DNA from: JAHEJX01 sp041605955
GTDB lineage: Bacteria; Actinomycetota; Acidimicrobiia; Spongiisociales; UBA5794
Direction of reading: 5' to 3'
Assembly (NCBI GenBank): GCA_041605955.1
Contig: JBFIXI010000049.1
Coordinates: 1 to 31,138, forward strand
DNA: 31,138 nt
Below, piece after piece: positions 23,720 to 31,012 of this stretch (positions within the stretch are counted from its first letter, which is position 1; every line of letters starts with the position of its first letter). A program made the translations under genes and the position numbers. The notes below the pieces were generated by a model. It was not told where the DNA came from and ran no database searches. It saw only the letters and a program-made list of their open reading frames with translations.

Positions 23720-25228
23720 ATGCAGGAGCTTTCCCGACTCGAGGCCGGAATGACGATTCCGTACGGCGGCAATCGAGTTGCCGTGGTGACGGACGAGCTG
23801 GCGGCAGCCTTCCAGCCCGGGGATCGACTGGTTGTGGTGCAGGACAACGGTGCCCTCTTGCACATTCCACGAGATGCTTGGGAGGTGGCCACCGGCGCAG
23901 TGGGCCGAGCCAGTGGGGCGTTCTCCGCGATGGGCACGGTGGGTGACGACCAGATAACCCACTTCTATCGGGTGTTCGCCTCGCTCCTGGAGGACGATGA
24001 GCACTTTGCCCCGATTGCTGCCGCCAACGCCGCCGACGTGGACCAGGCGCGAGAGCGAGGCCGATCGGTCACCCGTCTCGTTCTGGGCGACGGCATGCGC
24101 GCCGGCATGATCGAAGGGCTTCGGCTGTGGGCCAAGATGCCGCCCGCTCGGGGCCAGATCTCCGAGCAGATCCAGCATGACGGCTGGCGAGTAGAGCAGG
24201 TGCGCAGCGGACTAGGCGTGATCGGCTTCGTGTTCGAAGGGCGCCCCAACGTGTTCGCCGATGCGACCGGAGTCCTCCGGGCGGGCAACACCGTTGTCTT
24301 CAGGATCGGCTCCGATGCCCTGGGCACTGCCCAAGCCATCGTCGAACATGCCCTGGACCCATCGCTCGGCGAGGCCGGATTACCGCCCGGCGCGGTCGCG
24401 CTGGTCGCCTCGCCGGCTCGTGCTGCGGGATGGGCAATGTTCTCTGATCCTCGTCTCAGCTTGGCCGTGGCCCGCGGCTCTGGGGCGGCGGTGAGCCAAC
24501 TGGGGGCGGTGGCGCGTCAGAACGGAATTCCGGTCAGCTTGCACGGCACCGGCGGTGCCTGGATCGTTGCGGCTGAAGATGCCGATGGCGACGCCTTTGA
24601 GGCTGCGGTATACAACTCGCTCGACCGCAAGGTGTGCAACACGCTCAACACGTGCGCCATCGTTGCGGGACGCGCCGCCGATTTAGTACCCCGATTCCTC
24701 GCCGGCCTGGATCGAGCGGCGGCGGCTCGCGGCGTCAACGCCAAGCTGCACATCGCTGCCGGTGACGAGCGCCTCATCCCGACCGAGTGGTGGGATCCGG
24801 TGCCCATAGCTCGAGCTGCCGGCAACGTGGTCGAGCCGAAGACCGAAACGATCGACCGGGACGATCTTGGGGTCGAATGGGAGTGGGAGGACAGCCCCGA
24901 GGTGACCCTCGTCATCGTTCCCGACCTTGCTGCAGCAGTGACCGCGTTCAACGAGCAAAGTCCCAAGTTCGCCGCTTCGTTGATCTCAGACTCGACCCAG
25001 CTGCACGATCAGTTCTTCAATACCATCGATTCCCCATTCGTCGGCAATGGGATGACTCGCTGGGTGGACGGGCAGTTTGCTCTCAATCGTCCGGAGTTGG
25101 GCCTATCGAACTGGCAGTACGGCCGCCTGTTCGGCCGGGGCGGAGTGCTCTCCGGCGACTCGGCGTTCACAGTGCGCAGCCGTGCCATCCAGGATGATCC
25201 CGATCTGGGACGGTGGGACACAACGTGA
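23720..25228 (+). CDS. proA: Glutamate-5-semialdehyde dehydrogenase-like protein (divergent ProA, N-terminal extension)
   Basis: The protein is 502 residues from ATG 23720; ordinary ProA is about 415-430. ProA-type landmarks are ANAADVDQARERG, GVIGFVFEGRPNVFADATGVLRAGN, the nucleophile segment KVCNTLNT (Cys306) and the C-terminal ELGLSNWQYGRLFGRGG. The last diverges from the usual [20 protein letters not shown] form. ProA reduces gamma-glutamyl phosphate to the semialdehyde with NADPH. About 66 extra N-terminal residues (containing FQPGDRLVVVQDNGALLHIP) precede the ALDH fold and are not recognised. The start fits a TAACGT box 7 bases upstream. Given the divergence, another acyl-phosphate or aldehyde substrate is possible. 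Confidence 0.8.
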   Translation: MQELSRLEAGMTIPYGGNRVAVVTDELAAAFQPGDRLVVVQDNGALLHIPRDAWEVATGAVGRASGAFSAMGTVGDDQITHFYRVFASLLEDDEHFAPIAAANAADVDQARERGRSVTRLVLGDGMRAGMIEGLRLWAKMPPARGQISEQIQHDGWRVEQVRSGLGVIGFVFEGRPNVFADATGVLRAGNTVVFRIGSDALGTAQAIVEHALDPSLGEAGLPPGAVALVASPARAAGWAMFSDPRLSLAVARGSGAAVSQLGAVARQNGIPVSLHGTGGAWIVAAEDADGDAFEAAVYNSLDRKVCNTLNTCAIVAGRAADLVPRFLAGLDRAAAARGVNAKLHIAAGDERLIPTEWWDPVPIARAAGNVVEPKTETIDRDDLGVEWEWEDSPEVTLVIVPDLAAAVTAFNEQSPKFAASLISDSTQLHDQFFNTIDSPFVGNGMTRWVDGQFALNRPELGLSNWQYGRLFGRGGVLSGDSAFTVRSRAIQDDPDLGRWDTT

Positions 25229-26103
25229 GCTTTGAATGGACCTCGCCTGCCGAGATTGCCGACAGCTTCAAGAAGTACGGCTACTTGGCAGACGGACACA
25301 TCTCCCAGGTCGTGTACCTCGCCGATCGGTTGCAAAAGCCCATATTGGCGGAAGGCCCGGCCGGCGTCGGCAAGACCGAGCTGGCGGTCACGCTGGCCAA
25401 AGCCGCCGAGCGGCGCCTGGTGCGGCTGCAGTGCTACGAGGGCCTCGATGAAGCGAAGGCGCTCTATGAATGGAACTACCACAAGCAGCTGTTGCGACTA
25501 CAGGCCGACGAGGGCAAGCCGTGGGACGATCTCGAAGGCGACATCTTTGGCGAGGACTTCCTGCTCACTCGGCCGCTGCTCGACGCAATAACGTCGCCGG
25601 AACCCGTGGTCCTGCTCATCGACGAGGTGGACCGGATCGAGATCGAAACCGAGGCGCTGCTGCTCGAGGTGCTCGACTCCTTCCAGGTGACGATTCCCGA
25701 GCTGGGCACGATCACCGCCACCTCGCGGCCGCTCGTGGTCTTGACCTCGAACAACACCAGAGAGCTATCCGAGGCTTTGAAACGGCGCTGCCTGTTCCTC
25801 CACATCGGATATCCGTCGGTGGACAGGGAGCGGGCGATACTGCTTGCACGGGTACCCGAGCTGTCCGAGACAATGGCAGCGCGCATCGCCAAGGTGGTGC
25901 GCTCTGTGCGCGATCTCAAGCTGCGCAAAGCGCCGTCGGTGAGCGAGTCGATCGACTGGGCACGCACCTTGTTGGCGCTGGGAGCCGACGATGTGGAAGC
26001 GGGCGTCACCGGTGACACGCTGGGCGTCCTGCTGAAGTACCAGGAGGACATCGACCGGGCGGCCAAGGAGCTGGAACTGCCGGTCGCCGACGACGGCTCC
26101 TGA
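25225..26103 (+). CDS. MoxR-family AAA+ ATPase
   Basis: The 292-residue AAA+ ATPase (AAA_5/MoxR-CoxD type) has Walker A GPAGVGKT (44-51), Walker B LLIDEVD (130-136), a sensor TSNN segment, and the ALKRRC arginine-finger region. The GTG at 25225 overlaps the proA TGA as GTGA, which suggests translational coupling. A GTG at 25213 would add 4 residues. MoxR proteins usually work as chaperones with a VWA-domain partner, sometimes to insert metals or assemble complexes. The partner gene is the next one. No CO dehydrogenase or methanol dehydrogenase gene lies nearby, so the client is unknown. Confidence 0.9.
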   Translation: MSFEWTSPAEIADSFKKYGYLADGHISQVVYLADRLQKPILAEGPAGVGKTELAVTLAKAAERRLVRLQCYEGLDEAKALYEWNYHKQLLRLQADEGKPWDDLEGDIFGEDFLLTRPLLDAITSPEPVVLLIDEVDRIEIETEALLLEVLDSFQVTIPELGTITATSRPLVVLTSNNTRELSEALKRRCLFLHIGYPSVDRERAILLARVPELSETMAARIAKVVRSVRDLKLRKAPSVSESIDWARTLLALGADDVEAGVTGDTLGVLLKYQEDIDRAAKELELPVADDGS

Positions 26104-26107
26104 TCCC

Positions 26108-27538
26108 ATGATCCTGGCGCTGACGTCCTTCATCGAGGAGCTCCGAGCCGTCGGGGTGCCGGTTTCCATGGTCGAGGCGATCGATGCTGCCCATGCAGTA
26201 GCTCACATCGACCTCGCTGATCGCCAGGCGCTGCGTGCGGCGCTGGCGGCGACGCTGGTGAAACAAGCTCGCCATCTCCCGGCCTTCGAGGCGGCGTTCG
26301 ATGTGTTCTTCGGGACCGCTTCATCACCCGAACCGGCTCCCGGCGAGCCCACGATCGCATCAGGCGCAGCGGCAGCCTCCGGTGGCAGTGGGGGCGATGG
26401 TGCGGAGGAGCTGATGGCGGCCATCGCCGCCGCGCTCCATGCCGGTGACGAGGCCGGGCTGCGTGACCTGGTGCGACGTGCGGTCAACGAGCTATCCGGG
26501 TTACAGCCGGGGCGTCCGGTGGGCGGGCGCTACTACTTCTACCGGGTGATGCAGCGTCTCGGCGTCGACCGGCTTCGGCAACAACTCATCGAAGCAATCG
26601 CCGTCGAAGAAGCCTTGGCGCATCGCATTGCCACTGAGGACATCGCTGCGATGCTGGAACTCCTCGAGGTAGAGGTGCGCCGTGAGGTGGTGCGCCGCTT
26701 AGTGGCCGACCGCGGCCCGCAGGCAGTCGCCCAGACCCTGCGGGCTCCTCTGCTCGAAGACATCGATTTGATGCATGCCACTCGTGACGAGCTCGCCCGC
26801 ATCGAGGCAGCGGTTGGGCCACTGGCGCGCAAGCTCGCAACCCGGCTGGCACAGCGGCGGCGTCACGGGCGCAAAGGTCGGCTCGATGTGCGTCGCACCA
26901 TCCGCCGCAGCCTCCAGCACGGTGGAGTGCTCCTCGACCCGAGCTTCAAGCCCCCGCGCAAGTCCAAGCCGGAGCTCGTGCTTCTCTGCGACGTATCCGG
27001 CTCCATGGCTACGTTTGCCCGCTTCACCCTGCAGCTCACCTTCTCGCTGGCGGCCCAGTTCTCCAATGTGAAGGTGTTTGCGTTCGTCGATGCCCTCGAC
27101 GACGTCACCCGCTTCTTCGGTCCCGGGCGCGATCTGGCGGCGGCGCTCGATCAGCTTGCCAGCGAAGCGAAGATCGTGTGGCAGGACGGCCACTCCGATT
27201 ACGGCCATGCCATCGACGACTTCGTTGCCGGGCATCTCGACAAGGTGACGCCGCGCAGCACGGTATTGATCACAGGAGATGCCCGCAGCAACTATCGCGA
27301 TCCACGGGTCGAGGCCTTCGCCGACATCGCCGCCGAAGCACGAGCTGTCTACTGGTTGAATCCGGAGGCCAGCCGATACTGGAACACGGGGGACTCCGTC
27401 ATGGCTCGCTATGCGCCCTACTGCGACGCGGTGCGGGAGGTGCGTACCATCCGCCAGTTGGAGCAATTCGTCGAGGATCTGATCCTGCCACCGTCCCCGG
27501 CGCTGCGAGCGGTGGCGCTTGCCCAGTCGAGGCAATGA
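26108..27538 (+). CDS. VWA-domain protein, CoxE-like
   Basis: The 476-residue protein has a helical N-terminal half, a Gly/Ser/Ala-rich linker (about 71-97), a basic stretch RRRHGRKGR, and a C-terminal von Willebrand A domain with MIDAS motif DVSGSM (295-300). TGDARSNYRDP and WLNPE segments further on are typical of CoxE-like proteins. It starts 4 bases after the MoxR gene stops and is its expected partner. No signal peptide or membrane helix is seen, so it is probably cytoplasmic. In carboxydotroph operons such pairs mature CO dehydrogenase; nothing here supports that specific role. Confidence 0.9.
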   Translation: MILALTSFIEELRAVGVPVSMVEAIDAAHAVAHIDLADRQALRAALAATLVKQARHLPAFEAAFDVFFGTASSPEPAPGEPTIASGAAAASGGSGGDGAEELMAAIAAALHAGDEAGLRDLVRRAVNELSGLQPGRPVGGRYYFYRVMQRLGVDRLRQQLIEAIAVEEALAHRIATEDIAAMLELLEVEVRREVVRRLVADRGPQAVAQTLRAPLLEDIDLMHATRDELARIEAAVGPLARKLATRLAQRRRHGRKGRLDVRRTIRRSLQHGGVLLDPSFKPPRKSKPELVLLCDVSGSMATFARFTLQLTFSLAAQFSNVKVFAFVDALDDVTRFFGPGRDLAAALDQLASEAKIVWQDGHSDYGHAIDDFVAGHLDKVTPRSTVLITGDARSNYRDPRVEAFADIAAEARAVYWLNPEASRYWNTGDSVMARYAPYCDAVREVRTIRQLEQFVEDLILPPSPALRAVALAQSRQ

Positions 27539-27708
27539 GCGGTTCGGGGTTCGATCATCGCCCCGAGCGCAGATTGTCGGTCGCAAAAACCTGCCGCGAT
27601 CTGCTCCGCGGCGCCGACATCCCTCAAGAAGTGCTCCGCAAGCACCGATATTGGTGCCGTGGAGGCGGCGTAGACAGCCGGAAGATGTCTGATGGAATCG
27701 GAGGCCAG

Positions 27709-28107
27709 GTGACCAAACGTGTGCTCGTAGTAGAGGATTCCGAAGTCATTCAGCGGCTGATCGAAGTGTGCCTGCGACCGGCGGGCTGTGAGCTCGAGAT
27801 GCGCTCTGACGGTCATGCCGGCATTGCAGCTGCCAGAGAGCTGATGCCGGACCTCATCATTCTCGACGTGGGTCTTCCCGGTCTGGACGGCTGGGAGGTC
27901 CTCGCCAGGCTTCGTTCCGACGAAGCCACCGCCAACTTGACCGTGCTCATCCTGACGGCCCACGCCCAGGACGAGACCAAAGCCCGGGCCAATGCGGATG
28001 GGGCCGACGCGTTCTTGTCCAAGCCCTTCCGTCCCCACGACCTGCGGGTGGTGGCCAAGCAGTTGATGGGGGTATCGCCGGGCGACACGGCGACGGCCGC
28101 TTCGTAA
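27709..28107 (+). CDS. Single-domain response regulator (receiver only)
   Basis: From GTG 27709 the 132-residue protein is one receiver domain. It has acidic pair Glu9/Asp10, phosphoacceptor Asp53 (LILDVGLPG), Thr83 and Lys105 (SKPF). There is no output domain, so it likely passes a phosphate or controls a partner. GGAGG at 27700-27704 supports this start, with a short 4-base gap. ATG 27685 is an alternative (140 residues). The same frame stays open back to an ATG at 27535 that overlaps the VWA stop as ATGA, which would add 58 unrecognised residues. No histidine kinase is in the window. The 170 bases 27539-27708 hold nothing else I recognise. Confidence 0.88.
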   Translation: MTKRVLVVEDSEVIQRLIEVCLRPAGCELEMRSDGHAGIAAARELMPDLIILDVGLPGLDGWEVLARLRSDEATANLTVLILTAHAQDETKARANADGADAFLSKPFRPHDLRVVAKQLMGVSPGDTATAAS

Positions 28108-28188
28108 GCGGAGCCGCATTCCCCACGACGGCCTTGTTTCAAGCGGCCGCGTTGGATACGTTCGGCCTGCGGTGGCAGGAAGGACACG

Positions 28189-28941
28189 ATGGCTGTTGCC
28201 CTTGCTCTTGCCTTGGCCACCTCACTGTGGACGATCCCACTACAAACGATCCCACTACAAACGACCCCACTACAAACGACCCCGCTGGGGACGGCACCGC
28301 CTTGTGCCGCCTTGGCGGCCCCGGTTGACGGTGCCATCGTCCGGGACTTCGCTCCCGTCGGCCGGTTCGGTGGACACTGGGGGGTCGACTTCGCAGCGCG
28401 ACCGCTGACCCCGGTACGGACGGCGGCTGGCGGCATGGTTTCGTTCGCTGGGCGGGTGGTGGGAATGGCCACGGTGACGATCGACCACGGGGGCGGCCTC
28501 AAGACCTCTTATTCATATCTCAGCCGGATTGATGTTGTCGCGGGGCGTCGTGTCCGACCGGGCGACGTGGTGGGCGCCGCGGGAGAGGACCACGGCATTG
28601 CCGCTGTGCACTTCTCGGTTCGGCTCGACGGCGTCTACCAGGACCCAGTGCCGTGGCTGCGATGCGCCGGCTCGCCCGCAGACGCGCTGCGATTGTCGAC
28701 TGCCTATCCTCACCGCCGTGCGGCGCGGCATACTCGGCGGAACTTTCGATCCACCCCACTTCGGCCACCTGTTCATGGGCGAGGTCGCCCACTGGCAGCT
28801 CGATCTCGACGTTGTGACGTTCATGCCGGCCGGCGCCCCGTGGCAGAAGAACGACCAGCACGTCAGCGAGCCGCGTCATCGTCTGGAGATGACCCGTCTG
28901 GCAATCGCCGGGGTGCCCTACTTCGAAGCCGATGCACGTGA
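28189..28941 (+). CDS. M23/LytM-fold protein with degraded catalytic histidines, overlapping nadD
   Basis: The frame encodes 250 residues: a signal-like start, a pentapeptide repeat (TIPLQ/TTPLQ, about 15-34), and a LytM domain (about 44-158). Metal ligands His63 and Asp67 (HWGVD) and His141 are kept. The usual YxHL catalytic histidine is Tyr110 (SYSYLSRID), and the first His of HxH is Ala139 (AAVHF). It is therefore probably not a peptidoglycan hydrolase but a regulatory or binding protein like EnvC/NlpD. After residue about 160 an Arg-rich tail is read out of frame across the start of nadD for 224 bases. The AAGGA before ATG 28189 is good. The tail may be non-functional. Confidence 0.8.
   Translation: MAVALALALATSLWTIPLQTIPLQTTPLQTTPLGTAPPCAALAAPVDGAIVRDFAPVGRFGGHWGVDFAARPLTPVRTAAGGMVSFAGRVVGMATVTIDHGGGLKTSYSYLSRIDVVAGRRVRPGDVVGAAGEDHGIAAVHFSVRLDGVYQDPVPWLRCAGSPADALRLSTAYPHRRAARHTRRNFRSTPLRPPVHGRGRPLAARSRRCDVHAGRRPVAEERPARQRAASSSGDDPSGNRRGALLRSRCT
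28231..28290 (+). repeat. 15-bp tandem repeats at the M23 protein N-terminus
   Basis: Two identical ACGATCCCACTACAA units (28231-28245, 28246-28260) are followed by ACGACCCCACTACAA (28261-28275) and a decayed fourth unit (28276-28290). They encode TIPLQ, TIPLQ, TTPLQ, TTPLG within or just after the signal-peptide region. Unit length keeps the frame. Confidence 0.92.
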
Positions 28942-29302
28942 GGTCGAGCGGGACGGCTGGACGTACACGGCAGATACGCTACGCACCTACCCGCAACACG
29001 AAGAGTTGGTGGTGATCTTGGGAGCGGATGCAGCGTCCCGCCTACCGACCTGGGAGCGCCACGAGGAGGTGGTGAAGCGGGCAACGATCGCCGTCATGCC
29101 TCGACCAGGATTCACGCAGCAAGCCGTGTCCGATTCGATCGGTGCAGCCAGCTTCGCCTGGCTCGATGGTCCCGAGCTCGACGTGAGCGGCACCGTGATT
29201 CGACAGCGCATCTCCGGCGGCAAGCCCATACGCTTCCTGCTGCCCGATGCGGTACGTGCGTATATCGAGACGGCCGGACTGCATCGTGGCTCCCCAGGCT
29301 GA
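28718..29302 (+). CDS. nadD: Nicotinate-nucleotide adenylyltransferase
   Basis: The 194-residue enzyme joins nicotinate mononucleotide to AMP in NAD synthesis. The nucleotidyltransferase motif GGTFDPPHFGHL is at 7-18. LGADAASRLPTWERHEEV and the C-terminal SGTVIRQRI region complete the family pattern. The GTG at 28718 is chosen because homology begins there; the frame stays open further upstream, but that stretch only reads the M23 gene out of frame. Its first 224 bases overlap the M23 frame, and its last 17 overlap the next gene. nadD followed by rsfS is a conserved bacterial order. Confidence 0.94.
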   Translation: MRRGILGGTFDPPHFGHLFMGEVAHWQLDLDVVTFMPAGAPWQKNDQHVSEPRHRLEMTRLAIAGVPYFEADAREVERDGWTYTADTLRTYPQHEELVVILGADAASRLPTWERHEEVVKRATIAVMPRPGFTQQAVSDSIGAASFAWLDGPELDVSGTVIRQRISGGKPIRFLLPDAVRAYIETAGLHRGSPG

Positions 29303-30446
29303 GGTAGCCCGGGCCCGTTCGAAGATCGGGGACGTGGTGGCCGGCTCGGTGTTGTTGGCCATCTTGGCCGCAGTGCCGTTCCTCGTCGCCAACTGGAGCG
29401 AGCTCACATCGGTGATGCGCACCAAGGCAGCGGAGATTCCGCAACTGCAGGCGGCCCGCCAGCAGGAAGCGAGTTCCGGAAGCGAGTCGCTCCTATTGGT
29501 GGTCACCGACGAGTCCGATCGAATCAGTTCGCTGGCACTATTGGCCGCAGTCGACGACCAGCCGGGGCTGCTTGCGGTGGTTCCCGGTGCCCTCTTCGAG
29601 CTGCTGCCCGGGTACGGTGACTTCGCGGTGGCCGACGCAGTGCGTTTCGAGGGAGCGGAACTGGCGCGGCTGGCGGTTTCCAATGCGCTGGCAGTGCGGA
29701 TCGATCGCGTGGCCGCCATCGACAATTCTCGGCTGGCGGCGGCGCTCCCCAATCCGGTGTCACTCGAGCTGCCCGAGCCCGTCGTGATCACCGAGGGCGA
29801 CCAACCGATGGAGCTGGCCGATGCAGGCCGTCGAGCCTACGACGGGACGTTGATCGCTCGCCTCATGTCCGACCGAGCCGGCTCATCGCAGGTCGCCTGG
29901 CTGGAGCGGCAGGCGGCGCTTTGGCGGGCCCTGTTGGATGAAGCGGGAGCCGACCCGAACTTCGCGGCGAGGCTGCTTGGCCCTGGTCACGCGGCGTCAG
30001 TCCTGGGTCGGGTAGCCGCGTCCGCACCCACAGTCTCCGTGGTCCCGGTGACGCCGGTGGCAGTAGCCGGCGGTGAGGATGGGTTCCAACTCGCCCAGGC
30101 AGACGCGATCGCCTTTGTCGCCGACCGAATGCGCCATCTCGCATTGGCTGCAGAGCTCCGACCGCGCATCGAGGTCCTCAACGGCAACGGAGAGATATTG
30201 GCAACCCGGTCGGTGGTGGAGGCCCTAGTCGCTGCAGGCATGCACGTGGTCAAGACTGACAATGCGGAGCACTTCGATTTCCCGAACACCATCGTGATCG
30301 CCCAGGGTCGCGATTCTCGGCGCGACGCCGAGGCGGCGGCATCAATCCTCGGAGTGCGCCAAGTGCAATTGGAGGTCGCCGCGCCGTCCGGAGTCGTTGA
30401 TGTATCTATCATTGTGGGGCACGACATGGCGACCCTACGGAGCTGA
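29286..30446 (+). CDS. Membrane-anchored LCP-like protein with LytR C-terminal domain
   Basis: From GTG 29286 (overlapping nadD by 17 bases) the protein has 386 residues. It has one membrane helix (about 16-36), an LCP-like central region (SLLLVVTDESDRISSLALLAAVDDQ...LLAVVPGALFELLPGYG), and a LytR_C domain near the end (IEVLNGNGEILATRSVVEALVAAGMHVV). LCP enzymes attach glycopolymers to the cell wall. Here the position of the usual SIPRD-type arginine and aspartate reads VVPGA, so catalytic transfer looks doubtful. An LCP/LytR_C gene between nadD and rsfS is often seen in actinobacteria. Likely role: envelope protein or pseudo-LCP. Confidence 0.8.
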   Translation: MAPQAEVARARSKIGDVVAGSVLLAILAAVPFLVANWSELTSVMRTKAAEIPQLQAARQQEASSGSESLLLVVTDESDRISSLALLAAVDDQPGLLAVVPGALFELLPGYGDFAVADAVRFEGAELARLAVSNALAVRIDRVAAIDNSRLAAALPNPVSLELPEPVVITEGDQPMELADAGRRAYDGTLIARLMSDRAGSSQVAWLERQAALWRALLDEAGADPNFAARLLGPGHAASVLGRVAASAPTVSVVPVTPVAVAGGEDGFQLAQADAIAFVADRMRHLALAAELRPRIEVLNGNGEILATRSVVEALVAAGMHVVKTDNAEHFDFPNTIVIAQGRDSRRDAEAAASILGVRQVQLEVAAPSGVVDVSIIVGHDMATLRS

Positions 30447-30449
30447 ACC

Positions 30450-30824
30450 ATTCCCGCCAGCAGCGAAGCCAAGGAGATGGCACTCGTTGCCGCGGCCGCA
30501 ATCAGCGACAAGAAGGGCTTCGACGTGTTGCTCCTCGATGTCTCCGATCTCGTTGTCGTCACCGACATCTTCCTCATTGCCACCGGGACCTCGTCGCGCC
30601 ACGTCAAAACACTCGTCGAGGAAGTCGAGCGGGTTCTCAAAGAGGACGCCGACCGGCGTCCGCTGCGCCGCGAAGGCGTGGAGTACGCCAAGTGGGTGCT
30701 GCTCGACTACGGCGACTTCGTCGTCCACGCATTCGATCGCGAGACCCGCGACTATTACGCGCTCGAATTGCTGTGGGCAAACGCCCCTCGCATCGAGTAC
30801 GAACCCGCTGTGGCTGAGGCTTAG
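30450..30824 (+). CDS. rsfS: Ribosomal silencing factor RsfS, apparent AUU start
   Basis: The protein matches RsfS, which binds L14 and blocks subunit joining when nutrients are short. Landmarks are LDVSDLVVVTDIFLIATGTSSRHVKTLVEEVE and EGVEYAKWVLLDYGDFVVHAFD. The first ATG (30477) has AAGGAG touching it with no spacer and would remove the conserved N-terminal SSEAKEMALVAA helix. The same frame continues up to ATT at 30450, just after the upstream TGA. GGAG (30439-30442) lies 7 bases before that ATT, which sits where related proteins have Met. I therefore place the start at ATT, giving 124 residues. A mutated ATG or a base error is the alternative. Confidence 0.85.
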   Translation: MPASSEAKEMALVAAAAISDKKGFDVLLLDVSDLVVVTDIFLIATGTSSRHVKTLVEEVERVLKEDADRRPLRREGVEYAKWVLLDYGDFVVHAFDRETRDYYALELLWANAPRIEYEPAVAEA

Positions 30825-30847
30825 ACCGCGCCCACGCCTGATACAAT
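30821..30847 (+). promoter_or_regulatory. Candidate promoter for tRNA-Ala
   Basis: TTAGAC (30821-30826) and TACAAT (30842-30847) resemble -35 and -10 boxes with a 15-base spacer. Transcription would begin a few bases before the tRNA at 30859. The -10 box is the strongest in the window; the -35 box overlaps the rsfS stop. Confidence 0.55.
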
Positions 30848-30858
30848 CGTCTCGATTC

Positions 30859-30932
30859 GGGGCTGTAGCTCAGCCTGGCAGAGCACTTGCATGGCATGCA
30901 AGGGGTCAGGGGTTCAAATCCCCTCAGCTCCA
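30859..30932 (+). tRNA. tRNA-Ala (anticodon GGC)
   Basis: Acceptor arms GGGGCTG (30859-30865) and CAGCTCC (30925-30931) pair with one G-U, and the discriminator is A30932. The anticodon stem CTTGC/GCAAG (30886-30890/30898-30902) encloses ATGGCAT with GGC at 30893-30895, reading GCC (Ala). The T loop TTCAAAT is normal. CCA is not encoded. Confidence 0.96.
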
Positions 30933-30934
30933 CT

Positions 30935-30957
30935 CGGACCCGCCGAAGGCGGGTCCG
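30935..30957 (+). terminator. Hairpin terminator after tRNA-Ala
   Basis: GGACCCGCC (30936-30944) pairs perfectly with GGCGGGTCC (30948-30956) around GAA, and C30935-G30957 extends it to 10 pairs. It begins 3 bases after the tRNA. Only a loose pyrimidine tract (TCTGCATTCTCTT) follows, so termination may be imperfect. Confidence 0.65.
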
Positions 30958-31012
30958 TCTGCATTCTCTTGCGGAAACTGCTTCTTCTATAGGTAGCGCT
31001 CCGCAGTGTCCC

